Origin: an uncultured Gammaproteobacteria bacterium | Lineage (GTDB): Bacteria; Pseudomonadota; Gammaproteobacteria; Pseudomonadales; Pseudohongiellaceae | NCBI GenBank assembly: GCA_937898685.1 | Contig: CALEJT010000024.1 | Coordinates: forward strand, 1 to 46,970 | DNA length: 46,970 nucleotides | Reading direction: 5' to 3' | Shown here: positions 20,004 to 29,583 of the stretch, in pieces | How positions within the stretch are numbered: position 1 is the first letter of the stretch | Layout of the letters: the number at the start of each line of letters is the position of its first letter | Notes under the pieces: generated by a model | The model's input: the letters and a program-made list of their open reading frames with translations, nothing else | Databases searched by the model: none | What the model was told of the DNA's origin: nothing | Translations under genes and position numbers: made by a program

Positions 20004-22424
20004 ATGCTCGCTTCACGACGCAAGTTGGCCCTCGCAATCGGCATGAGCTGCATGCTGACGGGCGGCTTTGGTTCGGCAAACGCCCAAACTCCCGATTACT
20101 CCACTGCATTGAACGAACTGAAGTCGCAGTGGAGTACGCTCGAAACCTATTGCTTGGGCTGTCATAACTTCGACGACTATGCCGGTGGGCAGGACTTCTC
20201 GCTGATCACGCCGGAAGAAGTGCCGCAGCACGCCGAAGCCTTCGAACTCGCGCTGAAGAAACTGCGCGGTTCCGTCATGCCTCCGCCCAGTCAGAAACAG
20301 CCGAGTGAAGAAGAGCGGTGGAAGTTCATCACCGCGCTCGAAAACCTGCTCGACGCCAATGCGGCGCAGCATCCCGATCCCGGTCGCGTCGGTCTGCATC
20401 GACTCAACCGCACCGAGTACGTCAACGCGATTAAGCAGATCACGGGTGTCGAACTCGATCCCGAATTCGCTCTGCCGAAGGACGACAACAGCGATGGCTT
20501 CGACAACATCGCCAACGTCCTGAAGGTTTCTCCGGCGTTCCTCGATCAGTACATCGCGGCGGCACGACTCGTGTCCGAACGCGCTGTGGGCAGTCCCTCG
20601 CCGCGCACCGAGAGTGTGTTCTATGCGGCCGATCCGGCACGCCAGAGCTCGCACATCGATGGTTTGCCGCTCGGTACGCGTGGTGGCTTGCTGGTCGAAC
20701 ACGAATTCCTCGTTGGTGGTGACTACAAACTCACCATCCCCGGTCTTGCCAGCGCCGGTTATGCGCTCGGCATGGAGTACGAACACGACGTGATCATCAC
20801 GCTCAACGGCGAAGAGATCTTCCGCCGCAGCATCGGTGGTCCCGAAGACCTGCGCAAACTCGACCAGGAACAGGCTCCCGCAGTGGCGGAGATCAACGCC
20901 CGCTTCAAGGACATCCCGATCACCGTGCGCTCTGGCAAATACCAGATCGGCGTGGCCTTCGTCGCGCGTTCCTTCGCGCAATCGGATGAATTCCTCCACA
21001 GCTTGAACGGCAAGCGCGGCATGGAGCGCATCGCGCGTCTGCGTGGTCTTGAAGTTGCCGGCCCCTTCAGCACCGACGGCATCGTCGACACCGAAGCGCG
21101 GCGCAAGGTGATGATCTGCGAGCCGCAGGATGCGAGTCAGGAACTCGATTGCGCACGCCGCATTTTCGCCAACCTCGCCAAGCAGGCCTTCCGTCGTCCG
21201 GTCAGCGATGCCGACCTCGACGCCCCGCTGCGTTTCTTCGCCGAAGGTCGCGAACAGGGCACCTTCGATGACGGCATCAAGAACGGCATGCTGGCGATCT
21301 TCACCAGCCCGAAATTCCTGTTCCGCGCCGAGATTCCCGGCCCCGATGCGCAGCCGGGTTCGGTAGTGCCGATCAGTGAACAGGAACTTGCCTCGCGTCT
21401 GGCCTTCTTCCTGTGGAGTTCGCCGCCGGATGAAGAGCTGATCGACCTCGCCGCACAGAACAAGCTGCGCGCCGACGGCAACCTGCGCAAACAGATCGCG
21501 CGCATGCTGGCCGATCCGCGCTCCGAGTCGCTGGTGGAAAACTTCATCTTCCAGTGGTTGCGTCTGCGTGAGCTCGAGAACATCGATCCCGACCCGGCGC
21601 TGTTCCCGAACTTCAACAACGCCTTGCTCGAAGCCTTCCGTGAAGAGATCCGTCTCTTCGCCGGTGATCTGATCAAGCGCGATGCGCCGATCCACGAGCT
21701 GCTCACTTCGAACGAGACCTATCTCAACGAAGATCTCGCGCTGCACTACGGCTTCACCGACATTCGCGGTGACAAGTTCCGCAAGGTCGTGCTGCCGCAG
21801 GAAGAGCGTCGTGGCCTCTTGGGCAAGGGCGCAGTGTTGATGGTGACGTCCTACGCCAACCGCACGACCCCGGTGATCCGTGGTGCCTTCATCATGGAGA
21901 ACTTCATGGGCGTACCGCCGGCCGCACCGCCGCCGAACGTCGAAGCGTTCCCGGAAACGCCGGAAGGCGCCACCGTGGCGCTCACCGTGCGCGAGCGTCT
22001 CGAGATGCATCGCAACAACCCGGCCTGTGCCGGCTGTCACGACGTGATGGACCCCCTGGGCCTCTCGCTCGAGAACTTCGATGCGATCGGTCAGTGGCGT
22101 GAACGCGACCGCGATGCCGGCAACGCGCCGATCGATTCGAGCGGCCGCCTTGCCAACGGCAAACCGATCCAGGGTGTGAACGATCTGCGCAACGCGCTGG
22201 TGGCGCGCCCCGATCAGTTCGCGCACGTCATCGTCGAGAAGATGCTGATGTACGCACTCGGCCGTGGTGTGGAAGCGCACGACATGCCGACCGTACGCGC
22301 GATCGTGCACAAGGCTGCCGCCGACGATTATCGTTTTTCCGCCATCATCGAGGGCATCATTGCCAGCGATCAGTTCCAGATGATGTCGGTGCCGCAGGAC
22401 GGCGCCGTCATTGGTGCCCGCTAA
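20004..22424 (+). CDS. DUF1592-type exported cytochrome-like protein (DUF1587/1595/1592/1588/1585)
   Basis: An 806-residue exported protein (signal about 1-28, ending ANAQ). A heme-type CLGCH motif at 50-54 opens a cytochrome-c-like domain. DUF1587 follows (RLNRTEYVNAIKQI), then a beta-rich insert, DUF1595 (AKQAFRRPV), DUF1592 (LASRLAFFLWSSPPDEEL) and DUF1588, whose CAGCHDVMDPLGLSLENFD contains a second CxxCH (675-679). DUF1585 is last. I chose the ATG at 20004 because GGAG at 19993-19996 is 7 nt upstream of it and only 1 nt from the in-frame ATG at 19998. Such proteins are abundant in Planctomycetes, Verrucomicrobia and some gammaproteobacteria, normally next to DUF1552. The reaction is unknown; the heme motifs suggest redox work in the envelope. 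Confidence 0.9.
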   Translation: MLASRRKLALAIGMSCMLTGGFGSANAQTPDYSTALNELKSQWSTLETYCLGCHNFDDYAGGQDFSLITPEEVPQHAEAFELALKKLRGSVMPPPSQKQPSEEERWKFITALENLLDANAAQHPDPGRVGLHRLNRTEYVNAIKQITGVELDPEFALPKDDNSDGFDNIANVLKVSPAFLDQYIAAARLVSERAVGSPSPRTESVFYAADPARQSSHIDGLPLGTRGGLLVEHEFLVGGDYKLTIPGLASAGYALGMEYEHDVIITLNGEEIFRRSIGGPEDLRKLDQEQAPAVAEINARFKDIPITVRSGKYQIGVAFVARSFAQSDEFLHSLNGKRGMERIARLRGLEVAGPFSTDGIVDTEARRKVMICEPQDASQELDCARRIFANLAKQAFRRPVSDADLDAPLRFFAEGREQGTFDDGIKNGMLAIFTSPKFLFRAEIPGPDAQPGSVVPISEQELASRLAFFLWSSPPDEELIDLAAQNKLRADGNLRKQIARMLADPRSESLVENFIFQWLRLRELENIDPDPALFPNFNNALLEAFREEIRLFAGDLIKRDAPIHELLTSNETYLNEDLALHYGFTDIRGDKFRKVVLPQEERRGLLGKGAVLMVTSYANRTTPVIRGAFIMENFMGVPPAAPPPNVEAFPETPEGATVALTVRERLEMHRNNPACAGCHDVMDPLGLSLENFDAIGQWRERDRDAGNAPIDSSGRLANGKPIQGVNDLRNALVARPDQFAHVIVEKMLMYALGRGVEAHDMPTVRAIVHKAAADDYRFSAIIEGIIASDQFQMMSVPQDGAVIGAR

Positions 22425-22447
22425 TCGCGGAGAAGAGGAGAAGAGCT

Positions 22448-23773
22448 ATGTATCTGACCAAAAAACATCTTCCGAGAAGAACTTTTCTGCGCAGCGCGCT
22501 GGCTACCATTTCGTTGCCGTTGCTCGACGCCATGATCCCGGCGAGCACGGCTCTGGCACAGACCGCAGCCAAGGCGCCGCCGCGCATGGCCTTCATCTAC
22601 GTGCCGCACGGTGCGGTGATGACCAACTGGACGCCGGACAAAGTCGGTCGTGACTTCGAACTGAAGTCCATCCTGGCGCCGCTCGCCAAGTACAAGGACC
22701 AGATGACCATCGTGTCCAACCTGGAAAACAAACGTGCCTACGGTCCCGTGCACGCCATCACTCCGGGCACCTGGCTCACCGGCGCCACGCCGCGCGTCAG
22801 CCATGAACCCTACGGTGGCACCACCATCGACCAGATCGCCGCCCAGTACCTCGGTCAGGACACGCCGCTGCCGTCGATCGAAGTGGCCACCGAAACCAGC
22901 GGCGCCGCTGGTTCCTGCGACCGCTCCTATGGCTGCAGCTACGCCGGCACCATCTCCTTCCGCACGCCGACCACGCCGCTGCCGATGGAGAACAATCCGC
23001 GCAAACTGTTCCAGGCTCTGTTCGGTGTGGGTGACAACGCCGCCGAACGTGCACGTCTGGCCAAGCAGACTGCCAGCATCCTCGACCTGATGCTGGAAGA
23101 AACCGCCGCGCTCAACAAACAGCTCGGCGCCGCCGACCGCGTCGTGTTGAGCGACTACCTCGAAACCGTGCGTGAAGTGGAGCGCCGTGTACAGCGCAGC
23201 GCCGAGCACGACCTGTCGCACATGGAAGTACCCGATGCTCCGGCAGGCAACCCGGCCGACTTCGATGCGCGTCTGAATCTGCAGCTCGATCTGATCGCGC
23301 TCGCCTTCCAGGGCAACATCACGCGCATCGCGAGCATGATGATGGCGGCCGAAGTGAGCAACCAGACCTACAACCACGTCGGTGTGTCGGATGCCTTCCA
23401 TCCGCTGTCCCACCACCAGAACGATCCGAACAAGATCGCGCGTCTGTTGCGCATCCAGGAATACCACACCACGGTACTGGCGAAGTTCATCGACAAGCTG
23501 GCCGCGCTGCCCGACGGCGACAACGGCTCGATGCTCGACAACGCCATGGTGCTCTACGGCAGCAACATGAGTAACTCCAATGCGCACGACCACTGGCCGT
23601 TGCCGTCCGCCATCATCGGTAAGGCCGGCGGCCGCATCAAAGGCGGCCAGCACATCATGGCGCCGGAGCGTGCTCCCGTGTCCAACCTGATGCTGACCAT
23701 CCTCGATCGCGTGGGTGTTCCGCTCGAAGCCAAGGATTTCGGCGACGCCACCGGTCTGATCGAAGAGGTATAA
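22448..23773 (+). CDS. Tat-exported DUF1552 family protein
   Basis: A 441-residue protein with a twin-arginine signal (RRTFLR near residues 10-15, hydrophobic core to about 37). The body matches DUF1552, a family distantly related to the DUF1501/sulfatase-like group: PPRMAFIYVPHGAVMTNWTP, then SNLENKRAYGPVHA, and later YGSNMSNSNAHDHWPLP. The AGAGGAG Shine-Dalgarno sequence is strong, and the gene starts 23 nt after the DUF1592 stop. Tat export implies folding, perhaps with cofactor, in the cytoplasm before export. DUF1552 is almost always paired with DUF1592, so the two probably act together. Function unknown. Confidence 0.9.
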   Translation: MYLTKKHLPRRTFLRSALATISLPLLDAMIPASTALAQTAAKAPPRMAFIYVPHGAVMTNWTPDKVGRDFELKSILAPLAKYKDQMTIVSNLENKRAYGPVHAITPGTWLTGATPRVSHEPYGGTTIDQIAAQYLGQDTPLPSIEVATETSGAAGSCDRSYGCSYAGTISFRTPTTPLPMENNPRKLFQALFGVGDNAAERARLAKQTASILDLMLEETAALNKQLGAADRVVLSDYLETVREVERRVQRSAEHDLSHMEVPDAPAGNPADFDARLNLQLDLIALAFQGNITRIASMMMAAEVSNQTYNHVGVSDAFHPLSHHQNDPNKIARLLRIQEYHTTVLAKFIDKLAALPDGDNGSMLDNAMVLYGSNMSNSNAHDHWPLPSAIIGKAGGRIKGGQHIMAPERAPVSNLMLTILDRVGVPLEAKDFGDATGLIEEV

Positions 23774-23782
23774 GGGGACGCC

Positions 23783-25288
23783 ATGAAATTCACGATGATG
23801 AAGGCGGCCCTGTGCGCCGCAGTACTGAGCGCGCTCCTCAGCGGAGCCGTTCAGGCACAGGACGGTAACGAGCGCGAACTGCTGCAGCTCGTCAGCCGTG
23901 GCGAAACCGCCGCCGCCCGCGAGATGTTGACGCGCCGTACCGACGTCAACGCCGTGCAGGCCGATGGCACCACCATGTTGCACTGGGCGGTCTATCACGA
24001 CGACAAGGCGCTGGTGGAACAGTTGCTGCGTCGCAAGGCCGACGTGCACGCCCGCAACAACTATGGCGCCACGCCGCTGTCGCAGGCAGCCATCACCGGC
24101 AACCCGGACATCCTCAAGGCCCTGCTGCGCGCCGGTGCCGATGCCAACGAACGCGGTGCGGACGACCAGACCGCACTGATGATCGTGGCGCGCACCAACA
24201 ACGTTGCTGCCGCCAAGGTGTTGCTCGATGCGGGCGCCGATCCGAACGCCGTCGAGAAATGGCGCGGTCAGACGGCGCTGATGTGGGCTGCCGCCGAGGT
24301 ACAGCCGCAGATGGTCAAGCTGCTGCTCGATGCCGGTGCCGATCCGAACGCGCAGTCCTGGCCCAACGATTGGGAACGCCAGGTGACCGCCGAGCCGCGC
24401 ATGAAGATCCTGCCGCCCGGTGGAATGACGCCGCTGCACTACGCGGCGCGCGAAGGTTGCGCAGAGTGTGCCGAGCTCCTCATCAAGGCCGGCGCCAAGA
24501 TCGACAAGGCCGATCCGGAAGGCGTGACGCCGCTGGTGATGGCCAACCTCAACGCACAGTGGGACACCTCCAAGGTGCTGATCGAGGCTGGCGCCAACGT
24601 CGACAAGTGGGATATCTACGGTCGTTCGCCGCTCTACACCGCAGTGGACTACAACACGCTGCCGCACGGCGGTCGCCCGGACCGTCCGGCCGATGATCTG
24701 ACCACCAGTCTCGAGATCGTGCAGCTCCTGCTGGAGAAAGGCGCGAACCCGAACCTGCAGCTGAAACTGTTCCCGCCGTACCGCAACCTCGGTGCCGACC
24801 GCGGGGCCGATGCATTGCTGCGCACCGGTGCCACTTCGCTGCTGCGTGCTGCACGCGGTGGTGACGTCGCCGTCACCGAGCTGCTGCTCAAGCACGGCGC
24901 TTTGGTGGATCTGCCGAACGAAGAAGGGGTGACGCCGCTGATGGTCGCTGCCGGCTATCGCACCTCGAACGTCGATACGCGCGGCAAGTTCCGTACGGAA
25001 GAGCAGGCCTATCAGGTGGCCAAGCTGTTGATCGAAGCCGGTGCCGATGTGAATGCTGCCGAAAGCTACGGTCAGACCGCGCTCTTCGGTGCTGCCACCA
25101 ACGGTTGGAATTCACTGGTGCAACTGTTGGTGGACAATGGTGCCGATCTGCTGCATCAGGACATGGGCGGCAGAACTGCGCTCGATGCCGCACAGGGGCG
25201 CGCTGGCCGCTTCGGTCGTGGTGACGGTGGTGACGTTCGTCCCGAAACCGTGGCGCTGATCGAAAAACTGTTGGCCGAACGCAACTAA
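23783..25288 (+). CDS. Exported ankyrin repeat protein
   Basis: A 501-residue protein with a signal peptide (about 1-25, ending AVQAQ) followed by about ten ankyrin repeats with the usual GATPLxxAA...LLxAGAD pattern. Two spacers interrupt the array: around residues 190-210 (SWPNDWERQ) and 285-345 (HGGRPDRPADD to NLGADRGAD). The C-terminus is Gly/Arg/Asp-rich (RAGRFGRGDGGD). The ribosome binding site is AAGGGGA, and the gene begins 10 nt after the DUF1552 stop, so the three genes form one operon. A periplasmic ankyrin scaffold next to DUF1592/DUF1552 is a recurrent arrangement; it may hold the two partners together. That role is inference. Confidence 0.92.
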   Translation: MKFTMMKAALCAAVLSALLSGAVQAQDGNERELLQLVSRGETAAAREMLTRRTDVNAVQADGTTMLHWAVYHDDKALVEQLLRRKADVHARNNYGATPLSQAAITGNPDILKALLRAGADANERGADDQTALMIVARTNNVAAAKVLLDAGADPNAVEKWRGQTALMWAAAEVQPQMVKLLLDAGADPNAQSWPNDWERQVTAEPRMKILPPGGMTPLHYAAREGCAECAELLIKAGAKIDKADPEGVTPLVMANLNAQWDTSKVLIEAGANVDKWDIYGRSPLYTAVDYNTLPHGGRPDRPADDLTTSLEIVQLLLEKGANPNLQLKLFPPYRNLGADRGADALLRTGATSLLRAARGGDVAVTELLLKHGALVDLPNEEGVTPLMVAAGYRTSNVDTRGKFRTEEQAYQVAKLLIEAGADVNAAESYGQTALFGAATNGWNSLVQLLVDNGADLLHQDMGGRTALDAAQGRAGRFGRGDGGDVRPETVALIEKLLAERN

Positions 25289-25305
25289 GCAAGACGCTCA
25301 CAGAC

Positions 25306-25344
25306 AAAGGCCCGATGCCGGCAACCCCAGCATCGGGCCTTTTC
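25306..25344 (+). terminator. Rho-independent terminator after ankyrin gene
   Basis: AAAGGCCCGATGC and GCATCGGGCCTTTT pair in a stem of about 13 bp with an 11-nt loop, followed by TCTTTTG. It closes the DUF1592 operon. The A-rich left arm means it can also serve the convergent EAL gene. Confidence 0.87.
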
Positions 25345-25366
25345 TTTTGTTCGCGTTTCGGTGGAC

Positions 25367-27928
25367 TCAGTCCTTGTCGTCGAGCTTCATCGCGGCACCG
25401 CGCTGCGCCGCGGCTTCCAGCATCTTCGGCACTTCATCGATGGTGACGACGGGGCCGAAGTAATAGCCCTGCGCTTCATCGCAGTTGCGGCTTTGCAGAT
25501 ATTGCAGTTGTTCCTGCGTCTCCACACCTTCCGCGATCACGGTCAGCCCCAGACTGTGCGACATGGCAATGATCGCATCCACCACTGCCGCATCGTTGGT
25601 GTCGATGGTGAGATCGCGCACGAAGGCGCGGTCGATCTTGAGTTTGTCCACCGGCAGCCGCGTGACGTACGACAAGCTCGAATAACCGGTGCCGAAGTCG
25701 TCGATCACCACACGTACGCCGAGACCGCGCACGTCTTCGAGCAGGTCGGCGGAGTCCTTCGGATTCTGGATCAACATGCCTTCTGTCACTTCGACTTCGA
25801 GCGAAGTGCCGGGGAGGCCGGACTCCTTCAGCGCTTGTTTGATCTGCGCAATCCAGTTGCCGTGTTGCAACTGACGCGGCGAAACGTTGACGGCGATGTT
25901 GAGCGGTCGACCCAACATCGATTGCAGTTGCATGATCTCGCCGCAGGCACGCCGCAGCACCCATTCGCCGATCGGCACGATGAGCTCGCTTTCCTCGGCG
26001 AAAGGAATGAACTGATCCGGCGGAATGTTGCCGAGCGTCGGATGTTCCCAACGGATCAGCGCTTCGAGGCCCGTGATCTCACCGGTGCGTAGCGACACCT
26101 TCGGCTGATAGACGAGATGGAACTGTTCACTCTCGAGCGCGGCGCGCAGAGAGTTGCTGAGCTGCAACTTGTGCTGGCTCTGCCGCAGCATGGCTTCGTT
26201 GAACCATTGTGCGTTGTTGCGGCCGGCCGCCTTTGCCGCGTACATGGCGGAGTCGGCATGTTGAATCAGTGTGCGCGCATCGAGGCCATCGATCGGATAG
26301 AGCGCACCACCGACGCTGGTGGTCACGAGCAGTTCGTGTTCACCGACGGTCACCGGTGTGGCGACGTGCGCAACGATGCGATCGACCGCCGACTGGATCG
26401 ACTCGCGTGACTTCGCGTCGGGCAGGATGATCATGAATTCGTCGCCACCGAGACGCGCCAGCGTGTCGCCATCGCGCAGATGACTCTGCAGACGCCGCGA
26501 CAAGGCGATCAACAGCGAGTCGCCGACGTGATGCCCGAGTGAATCGTTGATGCGCTTGAAGTGGTCGAGATCGAGCAGCAACACACACACCAGTTGTTGA
26601 TCCTTCTGCGCCTGCTTGATCGCCATCTGCAGACGATCCATCAGGAGCACACGGTTCGGCAGACCGGTGAGAGCATCGTGATGCGCCATGCGCAGAATCG
26701 CCGCCTCGGCGCGTTTACGATCCGAGATGTCGTAGGCCACCGTCAGATAACCGGTGATGTTGTCGTTGCGATCGCGCAGCGGCGTGATGCTCACCTGCAC
26801 TGGAATCTGCGACCCATCCTTGCGGCGATAGGTCCACTCGTTTTCATCCGAGTTGCCCTGACGCGCCTTGGCGATCAGGGCGGTGTGGTCCGCGGCGACG
26901 GCGATGTTGAGTTCGTACGACACGCGCACCGCATAACGTTCGAGTTCATCGGGCAGGTGCAGCAGCAGCGCGGCGTTCTTGCCCACGAGCTCCTCGCGGC
27001 GATAGCCCAGCATGTTGACGGTCGCCGGGTTGCAGGTGGTCACGCGCCCATCGAGATCCATCGCAATCACGCTGAAGGGAATGCTGTCGAGGATGGATTG
27101 GCGCAATTGATGTGAATGTTCTGCCAGGGCCAGTTGTTCGGCGCGTTTACGCTCGGTGAGATCGACGATGGACACCAGGCTCACGAGCCCTTCGTGCGTT
27201 TCGATCGGGGTCAACCGGATTTCCACCGGAATCTCGCCGCCGTCCTTGGTCAGGCCCAGCAGCTCACGTTGTTCGCCGGTAACGCTCGGCTTGGGAGTGG
27301 CGAAGAAGAAGTCGTTGCGCAGAGAAGAGAAGGCCATACGGAACGACGGCGCGATCAACATTTCCACGTTGGCGCCGATCAATTCGTCGCGGCCGTAGCC
27401 GAAAAGACGTTCCACCTGGCTGTTGACCAGGGTGATGTCGCTCTGGCGGTTGACGATGAGCATGGCGCTCGGCGCCGCTTCCACCATCAGACGGAAACGT
27501 TGCTCAGCGTGTTTGCGCTCACTGATGTCGACGATCGAGGCGAACACCAACAGTGCGTCGCCCTTCTGTACGGGATGCAGCCCGATTTCCACCGGCACTT
27601 CGGAGCCGTCCTTGCAACGCGCATAGAGATCGCGACGTGCGCCCATCGGGCGAGTGGACGGGGCAGCCATGAAGCTGCGCAGCATGTGTGCGTGTCCGGC
27701 CCGATAGCGCTCCGGGATCAGATCTTCGACCTGCAACTCCAGGAGTTCGTCGCGCCCGTAGCCGAACAGTTTCTCGGCCTGATTGTTGACGAGGATGATG
27801 GCTCCCGCCTCGGACATCATCAGCATGGGATTCGGTGCTGCATCGATCACGAGTTGCAGCATGGGCAGCTCGGGCCCCAGCAATTCCTGCGCGGGAGTGC
27901 GTTGAGCCAAGGACGGTGGACTACTCAT
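25367..27928 (-). CDS. PAS-PAS-PAS-GGDEF-EAL cyclic-di-GMP signalling protein
   Basis: An 853-residue cytoplasmic protein with no membrane helix. Three PAS domains occupy about 23-143, 145-265 and 278-405; the first two share an LFGYGRDEL segment, suggesting duplication. The diguanylate cyclase domain has an intact GGDEF at 494-498. The EAL domain begins near 590, with EAL at 622-624, and keeps the other catalytic signatures (VNVSPRQL, EVTEGML, IDDFGTGYSSL, AEGVETQEQL). Both activities could therefore be present; the EAL side looks fully active. I chose the ATG at 27928 because AGGAG lies 8 nt upstream; a longer reading from 28099 adds 57 residues without domain character. PAS ligands are unknown. 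Confidence 0.93.
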   Translation of the reverse strand: MSSPPSLAQRTPAQELLGPELPMLQLVIDAAPNPMLMMSEAGAIILVNNQAEKLFGYGRDELLELQVEDLIPERYRAGHAHMLRSFMAAPSTRPMGARRDLYARCKDGSEVPVEIGLHPVQKGDALLVFASIVDISERKHAEQRFRLMVEAAPSAMLIVNRQSDITLVNSQVERLFGYGRDELIGANVEMLIAPSFRMAFSSLRNDFFFATPKPSVTGEQRELLGLTKDGGEIPVEIRLTPIETHEGLVSLVSIVDLTERKRAEQLALAEHSHQLRQSILDSIPFSVIAMDLDGRVTTCNPATVNMLGYRREELVGKNAALLLHLPDELERYAVRVSYELNIAVAADHTALIAKARQGNSDENEWTYRRKDGSQIPVQVSITPLRDRNDNITGYLTVAYDISDRKRAEAAILRMAHHDALTGLPNRVLLMDRLQMAIKQAQKDQQLVCVLLLDLDHFKRINDSLGHHVGDSLLIALSRRLQSHLRDGDTLARLGGDEFMIILPDAKSRESIQSAVDRIVAHVATPVTVGEHELLVTTSVGGALYPIDGLDARTLIQHADSAMYAAKAAGRNNAQWFNEAMLRQSQHKLQLSNSLRAALESEQFHLVYQPKVSLRTGEITGLEALIRWEHPTLGNIPPDQFIPFAEESELIVPIGEWVLRRACGEIMQLQSMLGRPLNIAVNVSPRQLQHGNWIAQIKQALKESGLPGTSLEVEVTEGMLIQNPKDSADLLEDVRGLGVRVVIDDFGTGYSSLSYVTRLPVDKLKIDRAFVRDLTIDTNDAAVVDAIIAMSHSLGLTVIAEGVETQEQLQYLQSRNCDEAQGYYFGPVVTIDEVPKMLEAAAQRGAAMKLDDKD

Positions 27929-28608
27929 CGGCGCTGCTCCTGCGAGCGGTCCCAAGGATGAGTTGCAACTGCTTTCATTACGTTCCTGATGTGCTGGAAG
28001 ACTCGTGATTTCCCTGTCACGCGGCAGGCGGACCGTCCTCGTTTGCTCCTGCGAGAGCTGGGGTGGCGCTGACTGCGGACGGGCGACCGTTTGTACCATC
28101 TTTAGAAGTAAAACCTAAGTATTTTGTCAGGGCAGACCGGTTCCCAACTGCCAACGAAACCGGGCAAGGAGAGGCAACGAAATCGACCATCGTCAGAGTC
28201 TCGCGAGATCCAGAAGATTCGCCCGAAACCGGCAACGGGAGAGGAAGGCACCTGCTTCAGGCGTTATTACGGCGATTTTGCGACGCCACTTGAGCTGAGG
28301 CAGGTGTTTATGCGGGGGCACGGGCAGATAGCCGCAACAAACTTGCTCTAGCTCAAACAAAGTCGGGGGGCCGTGCCGGGGGCGCGTGGCCTGGGTGGAA
28401 GTGGGGGCCGCATCGACCGGGGAAGGCTGCTCGGCTTCCTGCAGGTGCTGGCCGCCGAAGACGATGGACGCTGAGTCCGCCCCGGGGTAAAACTGCACCC
28501 CCACTTTGCAACCATGGCCCGCAAGGAACGAGAAGGCCCATCCCCGGAAGGACGCAGGCGGGGTCTCCTTGGAACCAACACAAGAACAATAACGAACGAG
28601 GAAAGCCC
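27929..28608. promoter_or_regulatory. Divergent 680-base intergenic region
   Basis: This lies between the EAL gene (minus) and the DUF8021-like gene (plus). I see no convincing gene. It contains an AT-richer stretch at about 28095-28130 that could hold the EAL promoter; on the minus strand it has CTGACA followed by TTTTAC and TTCTAA elements. The plus-strand gene has a GAGGAAA ribosome binding site 6 nt before its ATG. Nothing else stands out. Confidence 0.35.
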
Positions 28609-29583
28609 ATGACCAAAGTCCGTCTCGCGCTCGGCTTGCTGGCCTTGTCCTGCGCCACCGTCTCCTTCGACCTCGTAGCCCAAACCGACTGCGATCGCAG
28701 TTGCCTGAACACCATGCTGGACCAGTACCTCGACGCCGTGGTGGCCAACGATCCGTCCGCTGCGCCGCTCGCGCTGGGGGTGCGCCAGACCGAGAATGCC
28801 GTCAACATCGCGCCCGGCGGCGGGGTGTGGCAGAGCGTGACGGGCCTCGGTGAAGTGCAGCGTCGTTATTTCGATCCGGTGAGTGGACAGGCCGCCTATT
28901 ACGGCAGCGTCGAAGAAGGCAGCGAGAGCGCACTGGTGACAGCGCGCATCCGCGTCGAGAACCGTCAGATCACGGAAGCCGAGTGGTACATCGCCCGTCC
29001 GAACGATCCGGGGCTGAGCGGCGAGCGTCAGCCGGGACAGCCGCCGGCGAACCTCTTGAACATCGACTATCTGAAGCAGTACGGACCTCCCGAACGTGTC
29101 GTACCGCCGGCAGAACGCGTCGATCGCGACACCCTGATCCGCATCGTCGACAGCTATTTCGATGCCATCACTTCGCACGACAGAAGCATCGCCCTGGTGC
29201 ACCCGGGCTGCGGCCGTGCCGAAAATGGTTCACCGGCACCCGGTGGTGCCTTCCTGCCGCCAGCGGATCCGCAGCAACAGCCAGATCCCGAACGCGACTG
29301 CGTGACGGGACTGGAGAACTTCAACCTGGCGATGGTCACCGCGCGTCGCATTCCGCTGGTGGACGTGGAAGCCCAAGCGGTGCTCGCCTATGCCGTGTTC
29401 ATCCGGCGTCCGGGTTCGACCACGCCGCGCAACGTATTCAGTGAATGGTTTTTTATCGATCAAGCCAAAATCCGCACCATCTACACGGCGATGTTCTATC
29501 CGAAGCCGGAATTGCCCGTGCCGAACTGGCCTCCCTATGAAGGCAACTGGCCCCTGCCCACCGCGATAGTGCCAGAACAATGA
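28609..29583 (+). CDS. Exported DUF8021-like (NTF2-like) protein
   Basis: A 324-residue protein with a signal peptide (about 1-25). The mature part begins TDCDRSCLNTMLDQYLDAVV, then APLALGVRQTENAV, then a GGVWQSVTG segment. This order of short motifs fits DUF8021, an NTF2-like fold best known from fungal and bacterial secreted proteins. A similar unit repeats after residue 180 (DTLIRIVDSYFDAITSHD, then a CGRAENG segment), so the protein appears to be a tandem duplication. The ATG has a good GAGGAAA ribosome binding site. It overlaps the following VOC gene by 4 nt (ATGA). Function is unknown; NTF2-like folds often bind small hydrophobic ligands. Confidence 0.72.
   Translation: MTKVRLALGLLALSCATVSFDLVAQTDCDRSCLNTMLDQYLDAVVANDPSAAPLALGVRQTENAVNIAPGGGVWQSVTGLGEVQRRYFDPVSGQAAYYGSVEEGSESALVTARIRVENRQITEAEWYIARPNDPGLSGERQPGQPPANLLNIDYLKQYGPPERVVPPAERVDRDTLIRIVDSYFDAITSHDRSIALVHPGCGRAENGSPAPGGAFLPPADPQQQPDPERDCVTGLENFNLAMVTARRIPLVDVEAQAVLAYAVFIRRPGSTTPRNVFSEWFFIDQAKIRTIYTAMFYPKPELPVPNWPPYEGNWPLPTAIVPEQ

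Noticed and set aside
20013..24895. Two very long minus-strand open frames opposite the DUF1592, DUF1552 and ankyrin genes.
   Set aside because: The plus-strand genes have ribosome binding sites and known families; the antisense frames cross gene boundaries and show no domain.
28193..28504. A minus-strand frame of about 100 codons in the EAL/DUF8021 gap.
   Set aside because: Pro/Arg/Thr-rich, no ribosome binding site, no resemblance to known proteins.
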